Shown: positions 7,960-17,148, counted from the stretch's first letter. The stretch: 64,000 nt of DNA from an uncultured Actinomycetes bacterium (GCA_946803585.1 CAMPEQ010000007.1:501336-565335), one strand, 5' to 3'. Made by a program: numbers and translations. Notes: a model not told the origin generated them from the sequence alone.

Positions 7960-9453
7960 GTGGCACAGGTGATTGTGATCGGGGCAGGCATCGGCGGTTT
8001 GGCGACAGCTGCCCGATTGGGCGTCAAGGGACACGATGTGACCGTCCTGGAGCAAGCTGACTCAGTCGGAGGGAAGGCACAGTCCTTCACTCGCGACGGT
8101 TTCGTCTTCGATACTGGGCCAAGTCTGTTGACACTGCCCGCGGTGTATCGCGACCTCTTCCTCAAGACGGGATCCGCGCTTGAAGAGAACGTGGATCTGC
8201 AACCAGTAGACCCAGGCACGGCCTACTGGTGGCCAGATGGTGCTCACGTCACCCTTCCTGGAGTCGGGCCCGCTGCCATCGCGAACACGCTCGGTGAGAC
8301 CTTCGGTGGGACTGCCCGCGAGGATTGGCTCGCCCTGATGGCTCGGGCCGCTGACATCTGGGAGATCACTCGACGTCCGTTCCTGGAAGCCCCGCTTTCC
8401 GGACTACCTGATTTGATGCGCCTGGCAAAGGACCCTAAGGACGTCAAGACTGTGGCTCCGTGGCAATCGCTGCGTTCACTTGGCAAGCGATACCTACAAG
8501 ATCCGCACCTGCGAGATCTACTGGACCGGTATGCCACGTACTCGGGATCAGACCCCCGAAAGGCACCCGCGGCGCTGGCCACAATTCCCTACGTCGAGCA
8601 GACCTTTGGCAGCTGGCATATCGGCGGCGGGGTCCATCACTTGGCGGACGCACTAGCCCAACGTTGCCTCGAGCGGAAGGTCACCATCGAGCTTGGGACT
8701 GACGTCGTTTCAATCGACCTACTTGGTGGCGAAGTGAGCTCGGTGACCACTGCCGACGGCCGAGTTCACCCCGCAGATATCGTCGTTGCGAATGCCGACG
8801 CCTCGCATGTCTACACCGACCTCGTTAGCGACTCGCGAACCAGAGGTCCGCTACGCGGCATCAGTAAGGCCACCGCATCCTTCTCCGGCTTCGTTCTGCT
8901 GCTTGCAGTCAAGGGTCGTACTCCCGGAATTTCACATCACAATGTCTGGTTTGGCCAGGACTACGATGCGGAGTTCGACGCAGTGTTCGGTGGCCAACCC
9001 GCGACCGAACCAACAATCTATGCGTGCGTCCCAGACGATCCAGAGATGCGGCCGGACGATGCTCATGAGTCATGGTTCGTCCTTATCAATGCACCCACCC
9101 ATGGCGACGGTAAGAACCAGTTTGAATGGACCGACGAATTTGCGCAGTCATATGCCGACCAGATGATCGAACTGCTCGCAGCGCGCGGAGTTGACCTACA
9201 CGATCGGATTCTGTGGCGAGAAGTGGTCACTCCGGCCGACTTAGCACACCGAACGCGAGCACCCGGAGGATCGATCTACGGGACTTCCAGTAACGGAATG
9301 CGCGCTGCATTTTTGCGACCGTCTAACAAGTCCCCGATTCCCGGGCTATTCCTCGTCGGCGGTTCCGCGCATCCCGGTGGCGGCCTGCCGCTCGTCGGAA
9401 TGTCAGCCGACATCGTGGCAACTCAGATCGGCCGAGCTAAGAAGCGTCGCTAG
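7960..9453 (+). CDS. Carotenoid desaturase, CrtD/CrtI family
   Basis: FAD-dependent carotenoid oxidoreductase of 497 residues. N-terminal dinucleotide fold VIVIGAGIGGLATAARLGVKGHDVTVLEQADSVGGKAQSF, DTGPSLLTLP, and the C-terminal bacterial phytoene-dehydrogenase signature GLFLVGGSAHPGGGLPLVGMSADI. It differs clearly from the CrtI encoded at 12.2 kb. With CruF, a CrtA-like oxygenase and a glycosyltransferase beside it, it most likely acts late, for example as a 3,4-desaturase of hydroxylated intermediates (CrtD-like); this is inference. Its stop overlaps the convergent phosphotransferase stop through a shared CTAG. Confidence 0.85.
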   Translation: MAQVIVIGAGIGGLATAARLGVKGHDVTVLEQADSVGGKAQSFTRDGFVFDTGPSLLTLPAVYRDLFLKTGSALEENVDLQPVDPGTAYWWPDGAHVTLPGVGPAAIANTLGETFGGTAREDWLALMARAADIWEITRRPFLEAPLSGLPDLMRLAKDPKDVKTVAPWQSLRSLGKRYLQDPHLRDLLDRYATYSGSDPRKAPAALATIPYVEQTFGSWHIGGGVHHLADALAQRCLERKVTIELGTDVVSIDLLGGEVSSVTTADGRVHPADIVVANADASHVYTDLVSDSRTRGPLRGISKATASFSGFVLLLAVKGRTPGISHHNVWFGQDYDAEFDAVFGGQPATEPTIYACVPDDPEMRPDDAHESWFVLINAPTHGDGKNQFEWTDEFAQSYADQMIELLAARGVDLHDRILWREVVTPADLAHRTRAPGGSIYGTSSNGMRAAFLRPSNKSPIPGLFLVGGSAHPGGGLPLVGMSADIVATQIGRAKKRR

Positions 9454-10187
9454 TCCCCGATCAGTCTCTTGCGCAAGGTGGCGAACACCTGACACACACC
9501 CACCACTGCCACCGCGAGAGCGAGCCAGGCTCCAATACTCGCCCACCCCGCTGTATCGATTCCGTAGGGTGACCAGCTCGCTAAACCGATGAACACCGCC
9601 ACGATAATCACTCTCGTCGGCCGCTCGGAGATACTCACGACGCCCACCTCGGCCACGCCCAGGCCCGCAGCCCTAGCCCTGGCGTACTCCTGAATCGATC
9701 CGGCAAATCCGGCGGCAACGACTACCCAACCGGGTGCGCCAAGCACCCACAGTGCGACCAGCAGCGATACATCGCTGATCCGATCGGCGATCGAATCTAG
9801 AACGTAGCCCCACCGCGTCGTTCGCCCACTGATGACCGCGACCGCACCATCGAGGTTGTCCAGCAGGCCGGTTGCAGCCGTGAAAACTACCGCAACAACC
9901 AGCCACCAAGACTGTTCAGTTCGGGTGTACTGCCACGCCAACAGAGGTACGGCGATCGCGATTACCAGCCCGATACCGGTCACGCCATTGGGCGACAGGC
10001 CAATCCGGGTCATTGGCCGGGCCAGACCGTAGGCGAATGTAAGCCACACCCTGATGAGTGGGCTCGTTCGCGGGTCAACACCGCCGTGTAGCTCGGACCA
10101 GCGATGAAAGTACTGCTCGAGGGTTGTCGCCGCCGCAGCCGGTCCGTACTTGTCCGTTCCGCCAGGCAATGGCCGGTCAGCAGTCAC
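9450..10187 (-). CDS. CDP-alcohol phosphatidyltransferase family membrane protein (first copy)
   Basis: A 245-residue protein with about six membrane helices. The CDP-alcohol phosphotransferase signature is present as DNLDGAVAVISGRTTRWGYVLDSIADRISD; the four Asp residues are kept but the Arg of the usual DGxxAR is Val. The lipid or polyol acceptor cannot be deduced. GTG start at 10187, one base after the metF stop, so it is the second gene of a metF operon. The metF link looks positional rather than functional. Confidence 0.8.
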   Translation of the reverse strand: MTADRPLPGGTDKYGPAAAATTLEQYFHRWSELHGGVDPRTSPLIRVWLTFAYGLARPMTRIGLSPNGVTGIGLVIAIAVPLLAWQYTRTEQSWWLVVAVVFTAATGLLDNLDGAVAVISGRTTRWGYVLDSIADRISDVSLLVALWVLGAPGWVVVAAGFAGSIQEYARARAAGLGVAEVGVVSISERPTRVIIVAVFIGLASWSPYGIDTAGWASIGAWLALAVAVVGVCQVFATLRKRLIGD

Positions 10188-10188
10188 G

Positions 10189-11067
10189 TCACGCAGAGGT
10201 AGTAAGACCGAGATTCGTGTAGATCTCCCGTGTCGCGGTTGACCTATTCAGCGTGTAGAAATGCAGACCGGGCGCACCGCCATCAAGTAGTTCGCGGCAC
10301 ATCTGACTTGCCTTCTCAATGCCGATGCCGCGAACAGCATCGGGAGCCACCCCGTCGAAACCTGCCTTGACAGCGGCTGGGAATTCCGCGCCAGAGAGCG
10401 TAGCGAATCGTTGAATTTGGGCTAGGTTCGTAACCGGCATGATCCCGGGAATGATCGGGATAGTCACGCCGATCGCCCGCGAGCGCTCCACTAGGTTGAA
10501 GTAGGTTGCTGACTCGAAGAAGAACTGGGTGATGGCAAAGCTTGCCCCCGCCTCTTGCTTTGCCAGCAAGATCTTGGCGTCAAGGTCCGCCGACTGGGAG
10601 GCTGGATGCGGGTCCGGGAACGCGGCTACGCCAACACAGAAACCATTGGACCCCCTCACGAGCTCGACGAGGTCACTCGCATAGTTCAGTCCACCCTCGA
10701 ACGGAACCCACGCGGCTCCCGGTCCCCCCGCCGGGTCACCCCGCAAGGCGAGGATATTGCGAACACCGGCAGCTTCATACTCGGCTACAACCTTGTGCAA
10801 CTCCTGAACGGACGCACCGACGCAGGTCAAATGCCCAACAGGCAGCAGTGACGTCTCCCGAGCAATTCGACCAGTAATAGCCACTGTGCGCTCGCGGGTC
10901 GTGCCACCGGCACCGTAGGTTACCGAGACGAAGCTGGGAGCGAGCGGCTCAAGGTCACCGAGTGCCTGCCAGAGCGCGACCTCTCCAGCATCGGTCTTGG
11001 GTGGGAAGAACTCAAATGAAATCGAGGTCTTACCCGCAGCAATGGACTCGTCAACACGTGCAGACAT
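10189..11067 (-). CDS. metF: 5,10-Methylenetetrahydrofolate reductase
   Basis: Reduces 5,10-methylene-THF to 5-methyl-THF for methionine synthesis. The 292-residue TIM-barrel flavoprotein has SFEFFPPKTDAGE with the catalytic Glu, FVSVTYGAGGTTRERT, HLTCVGAS, NILALRGDPAGGPG, and AITQFFFESATYF. Length is normal for bacterial MetF. Transcribed divergently from crtE and followed directly by the CDP-alcohol phosphotransferase. A TAGGCT hexamer 6 nt before ATG 11067 suggests a leaderless transcript. Confidence 0.96.
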   Translation of the reverse strand: MSARVDESIAAGKTSISFEFFPPKTDAGEVALWQALGDLEPLAPSFVSVTYGAGGTTRERTVAITGRIARETSLLPVGHLTCVGASVQELHKVVAEYEAAGVRNILALRGDPAGGPGAAWVPFEGGLNYASDLVELVRGSNGFCVGVAAFPDPHPASQSADLDAKILLAKQEAGASFAITQFFFESATYFNLVERSRAIGVTIPIIPGIMPVTNLAQIQRFATLSGAEFPAAVKAGFDGVAPDAVRGIGIEKASQMCRELLDGGAPGLHFYTLNRSTATREIYTNLGLTTSA

Positions 11068-11073
11068 GTGTGC

Positions 11074-11079
11074 AGCCTA
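11074..11079 (-). promoter_or_regulatory. Candidate -10 element of metF
   Basis: TAGGCT on the minus strand, followed by 6 nt (GCACAC) and the metF ATG. Leaderless spacing; no obvious -35 element. Confidence 0.5.
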
Positions 11080-11144
11080 GTACGCCAAGCGCGATCTTTC
11101 GCACAGTGTTTACCACCTGGATTCGCTGCCGAGATCGCCGTGCC

Positions 11145-11150
11145 TAGAGT
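11145..11150 (+). promoter_or_regulatory. Candidate -10 element of crtE
   Basis: TAGAGT fits TANNNT and ends 7 nt before GTG 11158. It supports that codon over GTG 11140 and over the ORF-track start at 11068. Confidence 0.45.
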
Positions 11151-11157
11151 TGGTCTC

Positions 11158-12234
11158 GTGGATACGCCAACGTCCCCCTTGGATATCGATGACGTGCGCT
11201 CCCGCATCTCATCCGCTCTCGAAGAATTTATCGACGGCCAAGAGAACCATCTCAACGAAATCAGCCCACAACTAGAAGCGCTCTACGACCTTGCTCGGTC
11301 CTTCACTACCGGCGGCAAGAGAATTCGATCGGTGCTGGCATGGTGGGGCTGGCGCGGGGCGGGGGGTGGCGCCGCGGACGGTGACGCTGTCAAAGCCGTG
11401 ACCTCGTTGGAACTCCTTCAAGCCTGCGCGCTCATCCACGATGACGTGATGGACGGGTCGGACACGCGGCGCGGACTACCGTCGATTCACCGCAGCCTGG
11501 AGCGACTGCACGCCAATCGAGGCTGGACTGGATCCGCCGAGGGTTTTGGGGTGGCCGGTGCGATCCTTCTCGGCGACCTCTTCCTCACATGGTCCGATCA
11601 GCTGCTCTTCGAGTCCGGGCTTCCCCCTGAGAGCCTGTTGCGGGCAAAACCGGTCTTTGACGTGATGCGAAGCGAGCTCATGGCCGGGCAGTATCTCGAC
11701 GTCGTCGAGCAAGCTCGGGGGGACACAACAACCGACCGCGCGCTTCACGTAGCCCGCTACAAGTCAGCTAAGTACTCCATCGAGCGGCCCCTTCACATCG
11801 GCGTCACTCTGGCAGCCGAGCGACCCGACCTTATTTCCGCACTCTCTAGCTACGGGCTTCCCCTAGGCGAGGCATTCCAACTCCGAGATGACGTGCTGGG
11901 TGTCTTTGGCGATCCAGTTGTTACTGGAAAGCCCGCTGGGGACGATATCCGCGAGGGCAAGCGAACGTTCTTAGTCGCAGCTGCCTTCGAGTCCGCAGAT
12001 AGTGCCCAAGCAGACGTACTCCAGGTTGCCCTCGGCAATCCATCCCTGTCACAACAAGACGTGGAACGCGTCAGGGAAGTTATCGTCGCAACAAGGGCGT
12101 TGGCGCGCACTGAGGAGCAGATCGAGACTCTGACCCAACAGGCACTGGCAGCGCTAAGCGGCGCCGATCTCGCTAACGGCGCCGGAGATGTCCTCACCCG
12201 TTTGGCCACTGCGACAACCCAGCGAAAGATGTAG
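11158..12234 (+). CDS. crtE: Geranylgeranyl diphosphate synthase (polyprenyl synthetase)
   Basis: Makes the C20 precursor of carotenoids from IPP and allylic diphosphates. Both aspartate-rich motifs are visible: first, LIHDDVMDGSDTRRGLPSIHR, and second, QLRDDVLGVFGDP, followed by GKPAGDDIREGKRT; GGKRIRSVLAWWGW is the IPP-binding region. The start is taken as GTG 11158 from its -10 spacing, giving 358 residues. The phytoene desaturase gene begins 4 nt after its stop, so crtE-crtI is an operon. The prenyl chain length (C20) is inferred from context. Confidence 0.9.
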   Translation: MDTPTSPLDIDDVRSRISSALEEFIDGQENHLNEISPQLEALYDLARSFTTGGKRIRSVLAWWGWRGAGGGAADGDAVKAVTSLELLQACALIHDDVMDGSDTRRGLPSIHRSLERLHANRGWTGSAEGFGVAGAILLGDLFLTWSDQLLFESGLPPESLLRAKPVFDVMRSELMAGQYLDVVEQARGDTTTDRALHVARYKSAKYSIERPLHIGVTLAAERPDLISALSSYGLPLGEAFQLRDDVLGVFGDPVVTGKPAGDDIREGKRTFLVAAAFESADSAQADVLQVALGNPSLSQQDVERVREVIVATRALARTEEQIETLTQQALAALSGADLANGAGDVLTRLATATTQRKM

Positions 12235-12238
12235 TCGC

Positions 12239-13705
12239 GTGAAGAGGGTGCAGGGCAGATCTGACCACGTCGTTGTGGTCGGTGCTGGACTCGGTGGACT
12301 CGCGACAGCGATGCGACTGGCCGGGGCAGGTAGGCGCGTCACGGTGCTTGAGCGGGAGTCAGTTCCGGGTGGCCGCGCCGGAATTTGGCAAGCCGATGGT
12401 CACGTTTTTGACACCGGACCGACAGTGCTTACGATGCCGAACCTCATCGACGATGTATTCGCCGCGCTTGGTGAGCAGACGAAGGACTGGCTAGAGCTTG
12501 AGCCGGTCTCACCGCTCTACCGGACGTACTACCCCGACGGCAGCCAGCTTGATGTCCACTCCGATATCGGGCAGATGGCCGAGGAGATCGCGGCTGTTAT
12601 TGGCCCCGACGAGGCTGGAAACTACGAGCGGTTCGTCGAGTACGTTCGAGAGCTATACCGACTTGAGATGCACGACTTCATTGACCGCAATATTGATTCT
12701 CCCCTCGACCTACTCACGCCAAATCTTGCCAAACTGATCGCCATCGGCGGGTTTCGTCGACTAGCTCCGAAAGTCAACGAGTTCCTCAAGGATCCGCGCA
12801 CGCAGCGCGTATTTTCGTTCCAGGCCATGTACGCCGGACTTTCACCGTTCGATGCATTGGCTATCTATGCAGTGATCGCGTATATGGATTCAGTCGCTGG
12901 AGTGTACTTCCCAAAGGGTGGAATGCATGCCCTACCGAATGCGATGGCCGCAGCCGCAGGCGCTCATGGAGTTGACTTCCGCTACAACACCGAGGTCACC
13001 TCGGTTGAACACGATGGATCCCGAGCCTGCGCGGTCATCACCGACGGCGGTGAGCGGATCAGTGCTGACGTCGTCGTTTTGAACCCCGACCTTCCCGTTG
13101 CGTACCGGGATCTGCTCGGCATTGACCCCTGGTCGATTCGTCGGCTGGACTACTCCCCTTCCTGCGCATTGCTACTAGCCGGTTCCACCGCTCGATACAG
13201 CAAGATCGCCCATCACAATATTCACTTCGGGGCAAAGTGGCGGGGCGTATTCGACGAGCTCATTACCCGCTCAGAGATCATGACTGACCCGAGCTTCTTC
13301 GTGACGAACTCCTCGCGCTCGGATCCCTCCCTCGCTCCAGATGGGAAGGAGAACTACTACGTGCTGTTTCCAACACCGAACAATCGCGCACGAATTGACT
13401 GGAAGCAGTTTGGTCCGCGCTATCGCGACGAGATGGTGCGGGTCATGGAAGCCAACGGCTACGTCGGGTTCGGTGATTCGATCACTGTGGAGCAGTTGAC
13501 CACCCCAGCAGACTGGCAGGCTCGTGGGATGGAAGCCGGTGCCCCGTTCGCCGCGACCCACTCCTTTAGCCAGACCGGTCCATTTCGCCCCCGCAACCTT
13601 TGGGGAGAGAACGTCGTCTTCGTTGGATCGGGAACGACCCCAGGCGTTGGTGTTCCAATGGTGTTGATCTCGGGCCGTCTCGCTGCACAGCGAATCACTG
13701 GATGA
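12239..13705 (+). CDS. crtI: Phytoene desaturase CrtI
   Basis: FAD-dependent desaturase converting phytoene to lycopene-type chromophores. Features: HVVVVGAGLGGLATAMRLAGAGRRVTVLERESVPGGRAG at the N-terminus, FDTGPTVLTMP, GGMHALPNAMAAAA, and the terminal signature NVVFVGSGTTPGVGVPMVLISGRLAAQRI. GTG 12239 is used, 4 nt after crtE; 488 residues, normal for the family. CrtI usually sits beside crtB, but the next gene here is a thioesterase and no phytoene synthase is found anywhere in the window. Confidence 0.93.
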   Translation: MKRVQGRSDHVVVVGAGLGGLATAMRLAGAGRRVTVLERESVPGGRAGIWQADGHVFDTGPTVLTMPNLIDDVFAALGEQTKDWLELEPVSPLYRTYYPDGSQLDVHSDIGQMAEEIAAVIGPDEAGNYERFVEYVRELYRLEMHDFIDRNIDSPLDLLTPNLAKLIAIGGFRRLAPKVNEFLKDPRTQRVFSFQAMYAGLSPFDALAIYAVIAYMDSVAGVYFPKGGMHALPNAMAAAAGAHGVDFRYNTEVTSVEHDGSRACAVITDGGERISADVVVLNPDLPVAYRDLLGIDPWSIRRLDYSPSCALLLAGSTARYSKIAHHNIHFGAKWRGVFDELITRSEIMTDPSFFVTNSSRSDPSLAPDGKENYYVLFPTPNNRARIDWKQFGPRYRDEMVRVMEANGYVGFGDSITVEQLTTPADWQARGMEAGAPFAATHSFSQTGPFRPRNLWGENVVFVGSGTTPGVGVPMVLISGRLAAQRITG

Positions 13706-13718
13706 AAGGCAGACAATA

Positions 13719-14519
13719 ATGGCTAGCTCACAGTCTCGGCCGTTCTCGCAATCCGCCCTACCCGAACGCGGAGACGACGGGTCCCTGTTCCTTACGGCTA
13801 CCCCCGAGTGGGCGCAAGGGCGAACCCTGTTCGGTGGACTCGTGGCAGCGAATCTCTACCAAGCAATGGCATCGCTTGCACAGCCGGATCAACTCCTCCG
13901 TTCCATCTCGGTGAGCTTTCCCGCGCCCATCAGCCTTGGCCGGGCGAGGCTAGATGCTGACCTGGACCGCGCCGGGGGCTCAACTAGTTTCACCAGCGCA
14001 ACCGTGATCCAAGACGGTGATATTCGTACGCGTTGCCATGCGGTATTCGCCCGGTCGCGTCCTTCGAAGATTGTCGTTTCAGCGCCCCTACCGCAACTGG
14101 ACCTCGCACTAGCTGATGCTCCCGAGTTTCCCTATATCGAGGGCGTGATGCCGGAGTTCATTCAGAAGTTCGATATCCGATGGGGTATCGGCGATTGGCC
14201 GTTCTCCGGCTCGGATCGTGGAACCCTAGGGGGTTACATTCGCCATCGCGATTCCGTATCGGGCCCTGCCGCGATTCTCGGCCTACTCGATGCGTGGCCT
14301 CCTGCAGTGCTCCCGATGGCGCAGGGACGCGCTGCATCCAGCACGATTAGTTGGACCACCCATATCGTCGATGACATCCCGCCAGCCAGTGATGCCTGGT
14401 ACGAGTTCCGCTCCGACACGGTATCTTCCCGCGATGGCTACGCAACCTTCACTGGAACGCTCAGCCAGCAGGGGCGCGTGATCGCCTGGAGTGAACAGCT
14501 AGCGGCCGTGTTCGACTAG
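13719..14519 (+). CDS. Acyl-CoA thioesterase family protein (double hotdog)
   Basis: A 266-residue protein with two hotdog halves typical of the TesB-like 4HBT_3 family: WAQGRTLFGGLVAANLYQAM and LLRSISVSFPAPISLG...GSTSFTSATVIQDGDIRTRCHAVFAR in the first, SSTISWTTHIVDDIPPASDAWYEFRSDTVSSRDGYATFTGTLSQQGRVIAWSEQLAAVF in the second. A GAAAGG Shine-Dalgarno precedes ATG 13719, 13 nt after crtI, so it is probably co-transcribed with crtE-crtI. It probably hydrolyses acyl-CoA esters; a link to carotenoid acylation is possible but unsupported. Confidence 0.8.
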   Translation: MASSQSRPFSQSALPERGDDGSLFLTATPEWAQGRTLFGGLVAANLYQAMASLAQPDQLLRSISVSFPAPISLGRARLDADLDRAGGSTSFTSATVIQDGDIRTRCHAVFARSRPSKIVVSAPLPQLDLALADAPEFPYIEGVMPEFIQKFDIRWGIGDWPFSGSDRGTLGGYIRHRDSVSGPAAILGLLDAWPPAVLPMAQGRAASSTISWTTHIVDDIPPASDAWYEFRSDTVSSRDGYATFTGTLSQQGRVIAWSEQLAAVFD

Positions 14520-14544
14520 CGCCATACGGCCCCTCGGTATTTGG

Positions 14545-15813
14545 CTAGGCGGCGGCAGAGACCGATTCCGCGGCCGGTCGCTTCGCTGCGATCAGCGATG
14601 TCGCTCCCGAAAGCAGGAATGCCACGACTAACCCGATCGCAGTCGAAGAATCGAACGCAAGGGTCGACTCGATACCCATCACGAGGGCAACCACAATTCC
14701 ACCAACTACCCCGACAACGATCGGAATTGTCGGAGCAAGGTTGATCGTCGCGCCACCGAATACCGGCAGCCCAGCCCCAAACGCAGCAGCGGCAATCACC
14801 GACGCAATGACCAATATCTGACCGGTGGCGGGCAAGACCATCGCGATCACAATCGCCGCAATCGCAAAACCGAACGTGAGTATCTGGCGCTTACTTGAGT
14901 CAGCGAGTTCGCAGCCCACCTCTGTTGCGGCTGAAAGCTCGGTGTCAGCAACCGAAGCAAGGACGAACACAGCGAAGAATAGGAAGAACCCGATTCCCAC
15001 TGCTGGCGCGGCAGCAAGTAGGAATGCCTGCAGTGAAGGCGCCACGAAGGCCCCGCCATACAGCAGGATCAATCCGAGCGAGAAGACCGCAACGAAGACT
15101 GCTGAGATGACCGCTCCCCAGAGCGCCGTCTTGCTCGGGATCTCGACTGACTTCAATACCTGCCCGATAGCCGGATCGACAAATCCCATCGCCCCAGCAG
15201 ACAGCACGAGGGCAAAGGCCGTGCCGATTCCCAGCTCAGTGGATGGAACAAGCGGACTAGCGATCGTGGCGGGCGAGCCCAACAGCGCACCACCGACCAG
15301 CAGCAGTGCAGGGATGAAGAAGGCCATCACGACGGTCCAACGACTAGTCCGTAGCGATGACAGTCGACCGCAAGCCAACAGGTAGGTCGCGATCGCCAGT
15401 CCAATGACGGCAATAACAAGCAGGCGGTTAACGCCTCCCATTAATGACAGGACCGCACCGGCGCTAGCGAGTACCCCAACGAGTAGGGCGAATGCAGCGA
15501 TTGCACCAACGAGGCTTAAGACCCGTTGCCCATCGGCACCCATGCGAGCGCGAGCACGTTTGAACAGCCCCGAGACGGTCGCAGGTAGGGCAACTACCAC
15601 GATAAAGAGCACCATCGAGGGAAGGTTGAAACCCTCAGGAGCGATCACTGGAGCGAGAACCACGGCGTAGGCGAGGCTGGCGACAAAGATACTCAGTGGA
15701 CCGCCCCGGGCACGAACTGCAGACTTATCCGAGGCGCGAGTCCCCGCGGTGACTGCAACGATCGCCAAGATCAGCAAAGCGAGGCCGACAAAGACGGCTG
15801 TAACTAGTCCCAT
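14545..15813 (-). CDS. Polytopic membrane protein, possible transporter, unknown substrate
   Basis: 422 residues, almost entirely hydrophobic, with about 12 predicted helices (VTAVFVGLALLILAIVAVTAG, SIFVASLAYAVVLAPVIA, VMAFFIPALLLVGGALLG, and so on). Helix-breaking polar stretches such as GAMGFVDPAIGQVLKS recall secondary transporters of the sodium:solute type, but I cannot assign a family. A perfect AGGAGGT Shine-Dalgarno 6 nt before ATG 15813 overlaps the stop region of the upstream lipase gene, so the two are co-transcribed. Confidence 0.6.
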   Translation of the reverse strand: MGLVTAVFVGLALLILAIVAVTAGTRASDKSAVRARGGPLSIFVASLAYAVVLAPVIAPEGFNLPSMVLFIVVVALPATVSGLFKRARARMGADGQRVLSLVGAIAAFALLVGVLASAGAVLSLMGGVNRLLVIAVIGLAIATYLLACGRLSSLRTSRWTVVMAFFIPALLLVGGALLGSPATIASPLVPSTELGIGTAFALVLSAGAMGFVDPAIGQVLKSVEIPSKTALWGAVISAVFVAVFSLGLILLYGGAFVAPSLQAFLLAAAPAVGIGFFLFFAVFVLASVADTELSAATEVGCELADSSKRQILTFGFAIAAIVIAMVLPATGQILVIASVIAAAAFGAGLPVFGGATINLAPTIPIVVGVVGGIVVALVMGIESTLAFDSSTAIGLVVAFLLSGATSLIAAKRPAAESVSAAA

Positions 15814-15828
15814 TGGTTGACCTCCTAC

Positions 15829-17148
15829 CTACTGATTGGCGCAGCCGTTGGGGGCCGCAAGACCCTCAAGCCGGTCCTTCATCCACTGCTGGATGAGGCT
15901 GCGGGAGTTGGTTACAACGCTGGAGTGCACGTCGTCGGGGTAGATGTGGAAATCGACCGTGTTGCCGATTTGGCAGTATTGCTTGTTAAAGGCCAGAGTT
16001 AGTTGGGGAATGATCGTTGTGTCCTTCATTCCCTGGACCATCACGATCGGCATATCTGTTGGTGTGGCACCCGGGGTGTTCTTGGTCGCAAGGTCGTAGA
16101 ACACGGCCGGCACCGGGTCCTTGATGTACTCCGACATTGGGCCGTCTTTGAACGCGTCACTCTGCTGCGATCCACAAAGTGTGTTGACGATCGGGAGCTT
16201 CGCAACGCCAGCAGGAGTCAAGATGTCGTCTGGACTCATCTGGTCGGGGTAGGTAGCAGACCAAGACGCCGCGATCAGCATCACGAATCCGGTCTGACCG
16301 CTCGGCTTGGTCGATGCCAGCAAACCTTCGACGGCCAGCGGAAGCGAAGGCAGGAGTCCAGGAGCTAGAACGGCTGCACCTTGGATCTTGAGTTCCGGTG
16401 CATAGGTCGGCGCCATTTGGGCAGCGAATGCGGCTGAATGCCCGCCCTGGGAATGCCCCCAAATAAGTGTCTGGTCCTTATTCACATTGGTCTGCCAATT
16501 ATGCACGGCACGGACCGCGTCGAGCGTGTTCTGCCCCTCAATCTGACCAACCAAATAGGACGGATCTCCCGGAGCACCCATCCCTTGATAGTCCGTGCCC
16601 ACGACCGCGTAGCCTTCCTGAACTAGCGGCAGGATCTGGCTCATCCCCTGGTAGCCCGGAGTGTTCGGCTCAAATGGCGTCAGCGAAATGCCACAGTGGC
16701 GGTTGGCTCCGGTCGTTCCGTGGGCGTAGGTAATGAGTGGAAAGCCACCGGCAGGCGCGGGGGTGGTGGGCGTGACGAAGATCCCCGAGACCACGGTGCT
16801 GGCGTCATTGAGGTCGGTCGAATTGTAGATGAACCGGTAGCTCTTGGTGCCGTCTGGAGATCCAGGGATCTCCTCGCTCTTGACCATCGTTCCAGGCGGT
16901 TGGGTTGATGCATCGGGAACGTCGTAGAACTGCGGAATCTGCGGGCTCTTCGTAACGTCGGTAGATTCTGGCGCAGCTGGCGCGGCCGCAACGTCAACGA
17001 CTTGGGATGGCGGGGCTAGGACAGCAAGAAGTATCGCGCCGACCGCGACAACCGCGACGGATATGGCCGCCCAGAACCCTCGTGGCCTCTCACTACTTCT
17101 GGCGACACGGGTCTGATCGCCGTCCGAGTTTTTGGGCACGATGTCCAC
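15829..17148 (-). CDS. Secreted or membrane-anchored lipase (secretory lipase family), copy 1
   Basis: An alpha/beta hydrolase of 439 residues. One hydrophobic helix near residues 26-46 (WAAISVAVVAVGAILLAVLA) exports or anchors it, followed by an Ala/Pro-rich linker. GHSQGG at about residue 231-236 carries the nucleophile Ser; YAHGTTG near 141 is the oxyanion region; DDVHSSVV holds the probable catalytic His, and VMVQGMKDTTI the probable acid. These fit the LIP (secretory lipase) family. A paralogue lies at 44.3-45.7 kb. Substrate lipid unknown. Confidence 0.82.
   Translation of the reverse strand: MDIVPKNSDGDQTRVARSSERPRGFWAAISVAVVAVGAILLAVLAPPSQVVDVAAAPAAPESTDVTKSPQIPQFYDVPDASTQPPGTMVKSEEIPGSPDGTKSYRFIYNSTDLNDASTVVSGIFVTPTTPAPAGGFPLITYAHGTTGANRHCGISLTPFEPNTPGYQGMSQILPLVQEGYAVVGTDYQGMGAPGDPSYLVGQIEGQNTLDAVRAVHNWQTNVNKDQTLIWGHSQGGHSAAFAAQMAPTYAPELKIQGAAVLAPGLLPSLPLAVEGLLASTKPSGQTGFVMLIAASWSATYPDQMSPDDILTPAGVAKLPIVNTLCGSQQSDAFKDGPMSEYIKDPVPAVFYDLATKNTPGATPTDMPIVMVQGMKDTTIIPQLTLAFNKQYCQIGNTVDFHIYPDDVHSSVVTNSRSLIQQWMKDRLEGLAAPNGCANQ

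Noticed and set aside
14825-15385. 186-residue plus-strand ORF opposite the 12-helix membrane protein
   Set aside because: Ser/Thr/Ala-rich translation is the complement of hydrophobic codons; no start signal.
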